From positions 62,001 to 126,000 of the forward strand of contig CAVRUJ010000002.1 in NCBI GenBank assembly GCA_963724385.1: DNA of 64,000 bases, written 5' to 3'. Below, piece by piece: positions 16,528 through 24,787 of this stretch (within the stretch, counting starts at the first letter, position 1; each line of letters opens with the position of its first letter). A program made the position numbers and the translations under genes. Source of the stretch: DASXQK01 sp963724385. Lineage in GTDB: Bacteria > Pseudomonadota > Alphaproteobacteria > Dongiales > Dongiaceae. The notes beneath the pieces are model-generated. The model ran no database searches. It was given only the letters and a program-made list of their open reading frames with translations, and was not told the origin of the DNA.

Positions 16528-17282
16528 GCCACCTTCTCGGGGCTGTTCCCCAGGCCCTCGAGGATGAGCTGTTCGAGAAATTTCGCGAGATCGAGCGCAA
16601 CTTCCGTGAACGCAGATGGGAGCCGGCCGAACTCAATGGTGGCAAGCTCTGCGAGGTCGTCTACTGCATACTGCGGGGCCACGTCGATGGCAGCTTCCCA
16701 GCCAAATCGTACAAGCCGCCGAACTTCTACGACGCGTGCTTAAAGATGGAGAAAGAGTTGGTGTCCTTTGGCCGCTCGGTCCGCATCCAGTTGCCGCGAA
16801 TGCTGATCGCCCTCTATGAAATCCGCAACAACCGAAACGTCGGTCACGTCGGCGGCGACGTCGATCCCAACCACATGGATGCCGTCTGCGTGCTGCACAT
16901 GGCCAAGTGGGTCGTGGCGGAGCTTGTGCGTATTTATTATGGCGTCACGCTCGCAGTGGCCAGCGCGATAGTGGAGGCTCTTTCGGAGCGCGAGGTCTCG
17001 CTGATCTGGGACGCGGGGAGTGTTCGCCGCGTGTTGGACAACAGCCTGTCCATGCTGGAAAAAACACTCGTCCTCCTGTTCGGCTCGGCGCGCCTGCTCA
17101 GTGAAGCGGAATTGATTGCCAGCTTGGAGCACTCAAACCCCTCGGTCTATCGCCGCGACGTGCTTCGCCGCGCGCACGCCGATCGGCTCATTGAATACGA
17201 CGAGAACACGAAGACGGTGAAAATCTCACCGCTGGGCATCAGACGAGTTGAGACCAAGATTCTTCCCAAGGCCCAAGTCTAG
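16524..17282 (+). CDS. HEPN-like protein with C-terminal winged-helix, second gene of cassette
   Basis: A 252-residue protein starting with GTG inside the stop of the previous gene. The middle has 'LYEIRNNRNVGHVGGDVDP': Arg101-Asn102 to His108 fits the R-polar-x-H motif of HEPN ribonucleases. Helices surround the motif, as in Abi-type proteins. From about residue 185, 'LLSEAELIASLEHSNPSVYRRDVLRRAHADRLIEYD' looks like a winged helix, a possible regulator or docking part. HEPN proteins often act as RNases in abortive infection or toxin pairs; activity is not shown here. Lower GC than neighbours supports transfer. Confidence 0.6.
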   Translation: MSHLLGAVPQALEDELFEKFREIERNFRERRWEPAELNGGKLCEVVYCILRGHVDGSFPAKSYKPPNFYDACLKMEKELVSFGRSVRIQLPRMLIALYEIRNNRNVGHVGGDVDPNHMDAVCVLHMAKWVVAELVRIYYGVTLAVASAIVEALSEREVSLIWDAGSVRRVLDNSLSMLEKTLVLLFGSARLLSEAELIASLEHSNPSVYRRDVLRRAHADRLIEYDENTKTVKISPLGIRRVETKILPKAQV

Positions 17283-17363
17283 CCCGTCGGCGCGTGCGCA
17301 TCAGGCCAGGAACGGATACTTTGCTTTTTTATTCTAGAGCCCTCCAGCGCATCCCGTCCCCCT

Positions 17364-17541
17364 CACTTCCACTCGATCGCGCAAGGGCGGCTTCGACGCC
17401 ACCTCATAGATCACTCAGTTGATGCCCCGCACCTCGTTGATGATCCGGGTCGCGGTGGTGGCCAGGAACTCGCATAGGATCGGATTGGAATTGGTGGTCA
17501 TGCCGTCCGTCGACCTGACGGCGCGCAACGCTCGCTTGCAA
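17364..17541 (-). pseudogene. Degenerate copy of the guaA 3' end (older)
   Basis: About 178 bases match the last 170 or so bases of guaA (26173-26345), including the runs encoding 'ATRIINEVRGIN' and 'SKPP', with many substitutions, an in-frame stop and shifts. It is oriented like guaA (minus strand). No other part of guaA is present. It is best explained as the far attachment-site copy left when an element integrated at the guaA 3' end. Confidence 0.8.
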
Positions 17542-17618
17542 ATGCCGCGCCGGGCCGCCCCCGTTCAGGCGGCTGCACCCCCGGCGCAAGGGCCAACGAG
17601 CCCTTGTGCCGAAGTCAG

Positions 17619-18069
17619 CTAGGCGTGCAGCAGGTTCAAGGTGCGCTCCCAGCCGATTGCGTGTTCGCGCGCCGCGTCCGGCGAACCGAACTCGTCCTGG
17701 CGCACGGTGACGCGTGTTCCGCCTTCGATCGCGTCGAAACGGTAGGTCACCCGGGTCACCCGCCGGCCGAGCGTCGGGTGGTCCCAGTCGTAGCGTCGCG
17801 AGAACGTGAACTCGCTGCGGGGCCTGCACGACCAGGTACTCCCCGCTCGCTGGCAGAACGGCGCCATCCGGCAGGCACACATTCACCCGCCAGCGTCCGC
17901 CCACGGTTAGATCGGACCGCCAATCGGCGAAGCGGTAGAGGCGCGGAGCACCCCACCATCGCTCCACCTCGGCGGAATTGAGGGCCTCGAACGCTCGCTC
18001 GGGCGACACGGCGACGTTGACCGTGGCGAGCACGATCTCGCCGTCAGTGACCGATCTTGCGCGGGCCAT
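17619..18069 (-). pseudogene. SRPBCC protein gene with single frameshift
   Basis: The start codons 'MARARSVTDGEIVLATVNVAVSP' and 'EVERWWGAPRLYRF' belong to an AHSA1-like SRPBCC domain, but the frame breaks after 'GEYLVVQAP'. The neighbouring frame continues with 'RSEFTFSRRYDWDHP' and ends 'AIGWERTLNLLHA'. Removing one base from the GGGG run at 17819-17822 restores a normal 149-residue protein, so this is either a recent pseudogene or a read error. It follows an intact SRPBCC gene and ArsR in one operon. Confidence 0.8.
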
Positions 18070-18071
18070 GA

Positions 18072-18527
18072 TCAGTACTTCGGCGGCAGGATGGTTGAGC
18101 CGGTCTCCAGCAGCGACTTGAGGTTGGACAAGATCTTCGGCCAGCCGCCGGAAACGGCGCCGATGAACTTGGAGTTCTCGCGCTCGATGCTGTGGGTCAC
18201 CGTCAGCTTGACGGCCTCACCGGCAGGCTCGAGCTCCATGGTGCAGAGCGACCATCCTTCCGCCTTCAACTCCGGCATGAATTCATTGCGCCACCGGATG
18301 GCGAGCTTCTGCGGAGGCTCGAATTCGACGATCTTGCCAGTGTCGCCGATCCGCCCATCGGGAAAGACGAGCTTCCAGGACCCGCCCGCCTTCCATTCGG
18401 CCTCGGAGCGAGCGCCGAGCCAGTATTGCTGGGCAAACTCGGAGTTAGTGAGCGCCGACCAAAGCCGTTCGGGCGTGGTCCGGATATAGGTGACATAGAC
18501 GAAACTGCTTCGCGGCGCGCTAGTCAT
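18072..18527 (-). CDS. SRPBCC (AHSA1-like) protein
   Basis: A 151-residue Bet v1-like domain: 'FVYVTYIRTTPERLWSALTNSEFAQQYWLG', 'WKAGGSWKLVFPDGRIGDTGKIVEFEPPQKLAIRW', then 'GAVSGGWPKILSNLKSLLETG'. All are hallmarks of the AHSA1 group that is usually encoded after ArsR-family regulators. The AAGGAG site at 18534-18539 sits six bases before the ATG at 18527, so I take that start over the ATG at 18533. It overlaps the ArsR stop region. Ligand unknown; a role in binding hydrophobic compounds is inferred. Confidence 0.88.
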   Translation of the reverse strand: MTSAPRSSFVYVTYIRTTPERLWSALTNSEFAQQYWLGARSEAEWKAGGSWKLVFPDGRIGDTGKIVEFEPPQKLAIRWRNEFMPELKAEGWSLCTMELEPAGEAVKLTVTHSIERENSKFIGAVSGGWPKILSNLKSLLETGSTILPPKY

Positions 18528-18843
18528 GGCCATCTCCTTCCAGGCTTTTCTTCAGTGCGGACAGCGCCCTCAAGTGGCGGCGCTCGAACTTGTTGATCCA
18601 TCGCTCGGCGATCTGGTTGATCGGCACCGGATTGATGAAGTGCAGCTTCTCCCGGCCGAGGCGCTTCCAGGACACCAGGTTCGCCTCCCCAAGGATCGCC
18701 AGATGCTTCGCTACCGCCTGGCGCGTCATGGCCAGCCCCCGACACAGCTCGCCAAGCGTCTGGCCATCCTTTCGGTACAGCCGGTCCAGCAGCTGTCTGC
18801 GGCTTGCGTCCGCCAGAGCACGATAAACCGCATCGTCATCCAT
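18520..18843 (-). CDS. ArsR-family transcriptional regulator
   Basis: A 107-residue winged-helix repressor of the SmtB/ArsR type. Its HTH is 'TLGELCRGLAMTRQAVAKHLAILGEANLVSWKRLGREKLHF', and 'DASRRQLLDRLYRKDGQ' starts the fold. No Cys-x-Cys metal site is seen, so it belongs to the subgroup that controls SRPBCC genes and probably senses an organic ligand or the partner protein. It heads the operon with two SRPBCC genes, and its promoter holds two matching palindromes (see that entry). Confidence 0.9.
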   Translation of the reverse strand: MDDDAVYRALADASRRQLLDRLYRKDGQTLGELCRGLAMTRQAVAKHLAILGEANLVSWKRLGREKLHFINPVPINQIAERWINKFERRHLRALSALKKSLEGDGHD

Positions 18844-18856
18844 CGCAGCGATATGT

Positions 18857-18909
18857 AACCACGGGGTTGCCTTTCTTGCTATATAGGGAACCATATGGTT
18901 ACCTGTCAA
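18857..18909 (-). promoter_or_regulatory. ArsR promoter with two AACC-N4-GGTT operators
   Basis: On the minus strand TTGACA (18909-18904) lies 18 bases from TATATA (18885-18880), a strong sigma70 promoter for arsR at 18843. The 12-base palindrome AACCATATGGTT (18889-18900) sits inside the -35/-10 spacer. A second match to AACC-N4-GGTT, AACCACGGGGTT (18857-18868), lies in the leader, with centres 32 bases apart (three helical turns). This is the expected layout for autorepression by the ArsR protein. Confidence 0.72.
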
Positions 18910-19251
18910 GTACAATCGTCCGGGTATGGCCGACATCGTGGCAATGTCAGCGCGAACTCACATCGCAGGGAAGACGCGAGACGCCAAGCGGCGCTGACGC
19001 GCTGGGCCGCGCTAGGGCGCGCCGTCCAGGGCCGCGCGCTCGCTCGATTTGTCGCCAACCTCTGCATAACGGAGCAGCAAGACCACCTCTTTCTCGATGA
19101 CCTCGCATAGACCGGCCGTTTCGAACAGATCCGGTTCTTGACCAGGATCAAGGAGGGCCGCGCCGTTCGCGCGCATGATGCGATCGTCCGTCTGCCCTCG
19201 AAGCCGGGCGCGGCGAGAACAGCGGGGCCCGGCCGGCCCGGAAAGCTGCGC
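18910..19251. other. Intergenic stretch before the nitroreductase gene
   Basis: Beyond the ArsR promoter, no gene is supported. The open frame reading into the nitroreductase from a TTG at 19138 lacks family homology before the ATG at 19252. The stretch should hold the promoter for the rightward nitroreductase-SDR pair, but I could not pick out convincing -35/-10 boxes. Confidence 0.4.
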
Positions 19252-19908
19252 ATGACGATTGTCCCACCGCCCGATACTGCAGGCCTCGCGGCCATCACCT
19301 TGGCGGCGCCGAAGGACGATAAGGGAGTTTCGGTCTTCGCCGCGCTTGCGAAGCGATGCACCGTCCGGGAGATCAGTGCCGCGCCCCTATCCCGCCAGCA
19401 GCTGTCGAACCTGCTCTGGGCCGCCTATGGCGTCAATCGCAAGGCCGGGCCGTTCGGACTGCCGGGCAGGACGGCGGCTTCGGCCAGCAACTCGCAGGAG
19501 ATCGAGCTCTACGTCGCGTTTCGCGACGGCGCCTACTTGTATGACGGGCCCAACAACCTGTTGAAGCCGGTCGCCGCCGGCGACCTCCGCGCCGGCGCCT
19601 TGACGCCGGGCCAAAGAGGCGTCAGCGCCACGGCGCCGGTTCAGCTGATCTACGTCGTCGACGTCGACCGTCTGACCCACACATCGGGCTTTCAGGAGCC
19701 GGGGCTCCAGGATCCCGAGGTGCAGAAATCCTACTACTTCGTGGACACGGGCCTGATCGCGCAAAACGTCCATCTGTTCGCCGCGGCGGAGGGCCTGGCG
19801 GCATGGTTCCACAATTGCGACAGGAGCGGGCTGGCGCGCAAACTGGGCCTGCGCCCCAAGCAGCGCGTGCTGTTCGCCCAGTCGGTCGGGCATCCCGCGA
19901 ATGCCTAG
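19252..19908 (+). CDS. Nitroreductase-family (SagB-like) protein
   Basis: A 218-residue FMN-binding nitroreductase-fold protein. The pattern 'LAKRCTVREISAAPLSRQQLSNLLWAAYGVNR' is the FMN-binding start of the family, followed by 'SASNSQEIELYVAF' and 'TGLIAQNVHLFAAAEGLAAW', where a longer loop contacts the flavin. Such proteins reduce nitro groups or, in SagB-type members, oxidise azolines. No matching SagC-like partner is present. It lies 15 bases before the SDR gene, so the two probably form one transcript. The ATG at 19252 is preferred over an upstream TTG. Confidence 0.82.
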   Translation: MTIVPPPDTAGLAAITLAAPKDDKGVSVFAALAKRCTVREISAAPLSRQQLSNLLWAAYGVNRKAGPFGLPGRTAASASNSQEIELYVAFRDGAYLYDGPNNLLKPVAAGDLRAGALTPGQRGVSATAPVQLIYVVDVDRLTHTSGFQEPGLQDPEVQKSYYFVDTGLIAQNVHLFAAAEGLAAWFHNCDRSGLARKLGLRPKQRVLFAQSVGHPANA

Positions 19909-19923
19909 CGGAGGGCGCTGACG

Positions 19924-20679
19924 ATGCGGCTATCGGACAACTCCGTCCTCATCACCGGCGGGTCCTCCGGCATTGGCTATGCATTGGCCGAGGCCTTCCT
20001 TGCCTCAGGGAGCAAGGTGGCGATCTGCGGGCGCAGCGAAGCAAGGCTCGCCCAGGCCGCCGCGAGCCATCCGGAATTCCGCTGGCAGGTCTGCGACGTA
20101 TCCGAGGAGGAGGACCGGCTGCGGCTTCTGCATTGGGCGAGCGCCGAGCTGCCGAAGCTGAATGTTCTCGTCAACAACGCGGGCGTGCAACGCGATGTCG
20201 ACTTCACCCAAGGGATCCAGGCGTTCCGGACCGGCGACAACGAGATCCGCGTGAACCTGGAATTGGCAATCGTTCTCACCGGCCTGTTCGTCCCCCTGCT
20301 CGCCAGGCACAGCGATCCCGCCATCATCAACGTCTCGTCCGGCCTCGGCTTCGTCCCCGCGGCGAAAATGCCGGTCTACTCGGCGAGCAAGGCCGGCCTG
20401 CACGCCTTTTCCATGGCCATCCGGCGCCAATTGTCGAGCCTGGGCATCAAGGTCTTCGAAGTCGTCCCGCCCGCCGTCGACACGGACCTCAATCCGGCCG
20501 GCCGCGCCAAGCGGGGAGGTTTCCGGGCCAATCTCAGCCCGGCGACCTTCGCAGCCGCGGTCATGAAGGGCCTGGAAAGCGACGTCTTCGAGATCGGCTA
20601 TGGCATGACCGCCGGCTTCATCCATGCCTCAAGGGACGAACTGGATCGCCGCTTCGAACAGATGAACAGCTCGATGTAG
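19924..20679 (+). CDS. Short-chain dehydrogenase/reductase
   Basis: A 251-residue SDR. The cofactor motif is 'LITGGSSGIGYALAEAFL', 'VLVNNAGVQRDVDF' carries the NNAG motif, and 'INVSSGLGFVPAAKMPVYSASKAGLHAF' contains catalytic Ser, Tyr and Lys (S-YxxxK). The 'GRSEARL' after the second strand suggests NADP preference. The sequence resembles DltE-like SDRs. It is co-directional with the nitroreductase, so both may belong to one detoxification or redox unit; the substrate is unknown. Confidence 0.9.
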   Translation: MRLSDNSVLITGGSSGIGYALAEAFLASGSKVAICGRSEARLAQAAASHPEFRWQVCDVSEEEDRLRLLHWASAELPKLNVLVNNAGVQRDVDFTQGIQAFRTGDNEIRVNLELAIVLTGLFVPLLARHSDPAIINVSSGLGFVPAAKMPVYSASKAGLHAFSMAIRRQLSSLGIKVFEVVPPAVDTDLNPAGRAKRGGFRANLSPATFAAAVMKGLESDVFEIGYGMTAGFIHASRDELDRRFEQMNSSM

Positions 20680-20813
20680 GCCTCACGTGCCGGATCGCCG
20701 GACCATCCGCGCTGCCTGGGTCGCAGGAGAGTGGAACGAGGGCCGAGGTGGACTTATCTGAGAGGAAGCTGGACCGAGGAAGAATAAGTCTACTCTGAGC
20801 CCCATTCTCCTGA

Positions 20814-21017
20814 CTACAGCGGCAATCGCCTCTTATCGGGTGCCCGCACCCACTCGTCCAAGCCCACGGTTGAACTCTTGCGAGCCTTCATCTGCTCCAA
20901 TGCCTCTTCCTTTGATTTGAGATTCTGTAACGTGAAATGTATGGCACCTTCCTGGCTCACCTCTACGGTGTAGGTGCCGTCATTTTCGCGAATGATCTGG
21001 TAGACGTATATGGCCAC
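20814..21017 (-). CDS. Small hypothetical protein
   Basis: A 67-residue cytoplasmic protein I cannot name. Two beta strands 'YVYQIIRENDGTYTVEVSQEG' and 'HFTLQNLKSKEEALEQMKARKSS' (helix) are followed by a basic end. This small sheet-and-helix layout recurs in alphaproteobacterial hypothetical proteins. Codon use is lower in GC than neighbours. It is flanked by palindromic repeats on its 5' side. Probably a real small gene; function unknown. Confidence 0.55.
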   Translation of the reverse strand: MAIYVYQIIRENDGTYTVEVSQEGAIHFTLQNLKSKEEALEQMKARKSSTVGLDEWVRAPDKRRLPL

Positions 21018-21036
21018 GTCACCACTATGGCACGCC

Positions 21037-21230
21037 TAGAGCATGTTTCGATCAGATTGAATTGAAACATGCTCTAAACTCCTTAGTTTGGTCGCATTTT
21101 CTACGCCGAACCGGTTCCCACTTCGGCGGAAAATGCTCTAGCGCTAAGCGTGAACGACTTTGAGGCCGTTCACGTTTCAAACTGACCCACTAGCGAAATT
21201 CGCGCTCTTGAATTCAAGGGAGAATTTCGC
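21037..21230. repeat. Cluster of four palindromic elements
   Basis: Four palindromes are packed here: TAGAGCATGTTT...AAACATGCTCTA (21037-21076, arms of 12); the REP-like element 21091-21140, matching 11831-11880; CGTGAACG...CGTTCACG (21149-21174); and GCGAAATTC...GAATTTCGC (21193-21230) with the inner palindrome CTTGAATTCAAG at 21207-21218. They fill the gap between a small hypothetical gene and the MFS transporter's end. Likely REP/BIME-like; some could end transcripts. Confidence 0.75.
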
Positions 21231-21351
21231 CAATCGGCGATTTGCTCGGTTTCAGCGACCATCGGCATCAATCGGTCGATTTTCCGGAATCCATCGAGCA
21301 AGCAGCGGGCACGGGAAGCTCGGAAAAATGCCGCCGGCGTCGACGATGCGT

Positions 21352-22857
21352 TCAGACGCCCGGCGCGCTCGGCGCCGTGGATGCAATCCGCAGCGTGCTC
21401 ATGAGCCCCGCCGCCAGCGTCAGGGCAGCTCCGATCGCCAGTCCGACCTGCGGTGCCGCATCGACGGATGTCAGAGTGAAGAGCAGTGTCATAATGACGG
21501 CGCCCGAGGTCTGGCCCACCAACCGGGCGGTTCCCTGCATGCCTCCCGCGGCGCCGCTCCGCTCGCGCGACGCCGAAAGAAACATGTTGCGGTTATTGGG
21601 CACGTTGAACAGGCCAAAACCCAGGCCGCACAAAGCGGTGAATAGCACGAGCGGCTGCGGGTCGCCGTGCAGCGGCCAAAGACTGGCAGCCGCGAGGCCG
21701 GTCGCAAGACAGGCACCGCCCACCGCACAGAGCCAAGCCGTCGATACGCGGTTGGCGAGTTGGCCCGCGACCGGGGCCGCGATGGCCACGGCCAACGGCC
21801 ACGGCGTCATGTAGAGCCCCGTCATCATGGGAGACTGCCCCAGCCCATGCTGAAGATAGAAAGGGAGCGCCACTACGCCTGCTGTCTGGCCGATGAAACA
21901 GCAAACCGAGGCGATCACTGAAACGCGGAATGACGGCGCGCGGAGCAGGTCGAGCGGGATCAAGGGCGCCTCTTTCGGCATTTCCCGTCGAACGAGCGCC
22001 ACAAGGCCAAGGGTGGCCGCGATGAACAGAGTGACAGCCAGCACGGGGGAAGCGGGCAGCAGCTCCGCGCCGACGACCAATGACCCGAATACCAAAGCGT
22101 TCAACCCCACGCTGAACAGGTCCAGCCGTCGCGCCGAGCCGGCGACATGCGGCAGCGCTCGGGCGGCGAGCAGCGCGGTCGCGCCCACGGGAAGGTTCAC
22201 GGCGAACAGCCAGGGCCAGTTTGCCACCGACAGGATCGCTGCGCCGATCGTGGGACCGGCCGCAGAGGACAGCGCGACGGTGAGCGCGTTCCAACCTATC
22301 GCGTGGCCGAAACGCTCATGCGGCACGGCGAAGCGAATCAATGGGATGCCGAGCGCCATGACAGCGGCGCCGCCAAGACCTTGGACGAAGCGGGCCGCGA
22401 CGAGCCACGGAAGCGATGGAGACAGCGCACACGCCACGGAAGCTCCAGTGAACAGCGCGACGCCGGCCGTGAACACCTGGCGATAGCCGAGGCTTTCGCC
22501 CAGCGCGGCACAGGGCAGGAGGGCCATGACCAGGGCCGTCTGGTAGGCCGTCATGATCAGGACCGACATGGCCGGCGTTACATGCAGCGACCCTGCGATT
22601 GTCGGCAGGGCGACGTTGGCGATTGCCGCATCGAGCACAACCAGCGCCATCGCCGACAGCACGGAAGCAATCGCGATCATGCGCCGCGGCTCCGGCAATC
22701 CGGCGCTCGCCCCTTCTCTCCGCGGCGCAGAATGTGGCTCAATATCCGCCGTCGTTCGGGGCGTCCGCCGATTTGCGGACAGCGCGGTGAACGCAGCTGC
22801 AGCGTTGAACCGCCGCGCCAACGGCCGCTCCAGCGCTGGAATGAAGGGCCTTGTCAT
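21352..22857 (-). CDS. MFS transporter, DHA2-like drug efflux
   Basis: A 501-residue major facilitator protein with about 60 leading residues, then 12-14 hydrophobic segments. 'LDAAIANVALPTIAGSL' in helix 1 is the motif of the DHA2 (EmrB/QacA) group and 'LGYRQVFTAGVALF' is the loop 2-3 signature. It likely exports toxic compounds by proton antiport from the inner membrane. The start ATG overlaps the cupin gene's TGA by four bases (ATGA), so translation is coupled. The LysR gene divergent to the cupin is the probable controller. Confidence 0.88.
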   Translation of the reverse strand: MTRPFIPALERPLARRFNAAAAFTALSANRRTPRTTADIEPHSAPRREGASAGLPEPRRMIAIASVLSAMALVVLDAAIANVALPTIAGSLHVTPAMSVLIMTAYQTALVMALLPCAALGESLGYRQVFTAGVALFTGASVACALSPSLPWLVAARFVQGLGGAAVMALGIPLIRFAVPHERFGHAIGWNALTVALSSAAGPTIGAAILSVANWPWLFAVNLPVGATALLAARALPHVAGSARRLDLFSVGLNALVFGSLVVGAELLPASPVLAVTLFIAATLGLVALVRREMPKEAPLIPLDLLRAPSFRVSVIASVCCFIGQTAGVVALPFYLQHGLGQSPMMTGLYMTPWPLAVAIAAPVAGQLANRVSTAWLCAVGGACLATGLAAASLWPLHGDPQPLVLFTALCGLGFGLFNVPNNRNMFLSASRERSGAAGGMQGTARLVGQTSGAVIMTLLFTLTSVDAAPQVGLAIGAALTLAAGLMSTLRIASTAPSAPGV

Positions 22858-23396
22858 GCGCCCAAGGTCCAGGTGCCGTCACGCTCGACGTAGCGGGTCA
22901 CCGGGTGGCCTTCGCGCTCCTCCTGCCTCAGGTCGCGGTCGGTGAAGCGGTAGTAGAGCACCGGGCCTGCCGTGCACCGGATGTCATGAATATCGCCCGG
23001 CAGAAACACACGGGACGAGCCTGGACGCAGCCGGTAGGTTTCCCGCCTGACGAGCCTGACCCGCCCATCCGGATCCTGCACGCGGGCATAGGTTCCGACC
23101 TCCGATTCCCCTTGCTGGACGGCGTAGACCACCCAACCGCGGCCGTGGTCGTGGGGCGACCAGTAGCGCCCGAGGGGTTCGGCATGGGCCAGGAGCAGGA
23201 ACCCGTGCGCGGGATCGCGATACAGCTCCTTGCTTTCGGGACGATCCCGCTGCAGCTCCGCGAGCCACGCCTCGGTCGCTGGCGCGTTCACGAGCGCCTC
23301 GATGCGAGTGCGGCAGTCGGTCACCAGTTCGGACGTCAGCGGCCCCCAGCCAAGCCCGACCTCTTCAATGAAGGTTTCCAGTGAGTTCTTAGACAT
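22854..23396 (-). CDS. Cupin, cysteine-dioxygenase-like
   Basis: A 180-residue cupin. The metal-binding pattern 'SPHDHGRGWVVYAVQQGESEVGTY' has HDH spaced as in cysteine dioxygenase or 3-mercaptopropionate dioxygenase, and 'LPGDIHDI' supplies the third His. Such enzymes oxidise thiols to sulfinates with Fe(II) and O2. No Cys-Tyr crosslink partner is confidently seen. It precedes the MFS gene with a four-base overlap, and the LysR gene reads away. The substrate might be related to the exported compound; that is speculation. Confidence 0.75.
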   Translation of the reverse strand: MSKNSLETFIEEVGLGWGPLTSELVTDCRTRIEALVNAPATEAWLAELQRDRPESKELYRDPAHGFLLLAHAEPLGRYWSPHDHGRGWVVYAVQQGESEVGTYARVQDPDGRVRLVRRETYRLRPGSSRVFLPGDIHDIRCTAGPVLYYRFTDRDLRQEEREGHPVTRYVERDGTWTLGA

Positions 23397-23530
23397 CGTT
23401 CATCTCCTCAACCAACCCTTGATGTCGGGAGACATAGGCCATCGCCAGACATGGCGGAACACGCACCATCTGCACTTCTTTCGTGCGTTTGACGCCACAT
23501 CACGATCGGGTTGTGCTATAGGATCGATCG

Positions 23531-24430
23531 ATGTCGCACCCGGACCTCAACCTGCTTGTCACGCTCGACGTGCTGCTCACGGAAGGCAGCGTCGCGCGCG
23601 CGGCTCAGCGGCTGCGGCTCAGTCCCTCGGCGATGAGCCGGGCGCTCGCGCGATTGCGCGCGACGACGGGCGATCCGCTTCTTGTCAGGGCCGGACGCGG
23701 CCTCGTTCCTACGCCCCGCGCGCTTGAGCTCCGTGAACGCGTCGCTCGGCTCGTGCAAGACGGGCAGGCGGTTCTGCGCCCTGCGGAAAAGCTCAATCTC
23801 AAACAGCTTGTCAGAACCTTCGCGCTGCGGGTGAGCGATGGCTTTGTAGAAAACTTCGGGGCAGACCTCGTTGCCCGCATCAGCGAAGAAGCCCCCGGCG
23901 TACGCCTGCGCTTTCTGCCCAAGCAAGACCGAGGTAGCGCACCACTTCGCGATGGGATCGTTGATCTGGAGACGGGAGTCATTGAGACGATGACGAGCCC
24001 CGAGATACGGACCCAAGCATTGTTCCGGGACCGTTTCATTGGCGTTGTGCGAAGGGGGCACCCGCTAAGCAAGGGCAAGATCACGCCCTCCCGCTATGCA
24101 GGCGGCAGGCACGTCCTCGATTCACGGCATGATATCGACAAGGGGCCCATTGACGAGGCCTTGAGGGCGCTCGGGCTCGAGCGGCACATAGTGACGATCG
24201 TCAGCGGATTTTCGACCGCGCTGGCTCTGGCACGCGGCTCCGACCTGATCGCCAGCGTTCCCGAACGGCACACCGGAAACCTGCGCGTCGGGATGCACAG
24301 CTTTCCCCTCCCGGTGACCACTCCGAAAATCACCGTTTCATTGCTTTGGCACCCACGGCTGGATGCCGATCCCGCGCATCGCTGGCTGCGCGGCTGCGTC
24401 CGGGCCGTATGCTCGAAGCCTCCCGACTGA
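23531..24430 (+). CDS. LysR-family transcriptional regulator
   Basis: A 299-residue LTTR. The N-terminal HTH is 'DLNLLVTLDVLLTEGSVARAAQRLRLSPSAMSRALARLR', and residues 90-290 form the ligand-binding domain. The layout 'MSHPDLNLLVTLDVLLTEGS' is NodD/PcpR-like. It is divergent from the cupin-MFS operon, 134 bases away, the classic arrangement for a LysR protein controlling its neighbour. Inducer unknown. Confidence 0.92.
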   Translation: MSHPDLNLLVTLDVLLTEGSVARAAQRLRLSPSAMSRALARLRATTGDPLLVRAGRGLVPTPRALELRERVARLVQDGQAVLRPAEKLNLKQLVRTFALRVSDGFVENFGADLVARISEEAPGVRLRFLPKQDRGSAPLRDGIVDLETGVIETMTSPEIRTQALFRDRFIGVVRRGHPLSKGKITPSRYAGGRHVLDSRHDIDKGPIDEALRALGLERHIVTIVSGFSTALALARGSDLIASVPERHTGNLRVGMHSFPLPVTTPKITVSLLWHPRLDADPAHRWLRGCVRAVCSKPPD

Positions 24431-24480
24431 TTCCTCAGGATAAATTGGGATGCTGTTGGATGCCCTGGGATGGGCCGAAA

Positions 24481-24547
24481 TCACTCCCACTCGATCGTCC
24501 TAGGCGGCTTGGACGTCACGTCATAGACCAACCGCGTGATCCCGTGA
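24481..24547 (-). pseudogene. Short copy of the guaA 3' end (younger)
   Basis: About 65 bases match the final codons of guaA at 26173-26240 at high identity (differences near 'CCTAGG' and 'CAACCGCG'). In translation it ends 'DVTSKPPRTIEWE' against 'DVTSKPPGTIEWE' in intact guaA. Same strand as guaA. Matching but less diverged than the copy at 17364, so probably from a later event. It marks one edge of a 1.6 kb insert before guaA. Confidence 0.85.
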
Positions 24548-24787
24548 CGGAGAATTCGATTCCGACCCCATTTCTTCTTCGATGCGCACGGCCATTCGGG
24601 TGGCGTCGCCGGGCGCCAGACGGTTTTTTGGCGTCGAGTATCCGCCGGAAGCTGTGCGCGGCGTCGCTCTATCGCCAAAGACGACCCGAGCCGGCAGCGC
24701 CGCATTGCCAGAAGCGCCCATATCGATCAAGTTTGCGCGGTTAGCCAGTGATCTGGGAATTTACGCCGTAACCATTGGAGTTTCGCA
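24548..24787. other. Stretch between guaA scar and glycosidase-like gene
   Basis: No gene is supported. A minus-strand open frame here reads 'RLAPGDATRMAVRIEEEMG', which looks partly protein-like, but its start and length are not conserved in any way I recognise. It may be a decayed remnant of the element whose edge lies at 24481. The glycosidase-like gene starts with GTG at 24788. Confidence 0.35.
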
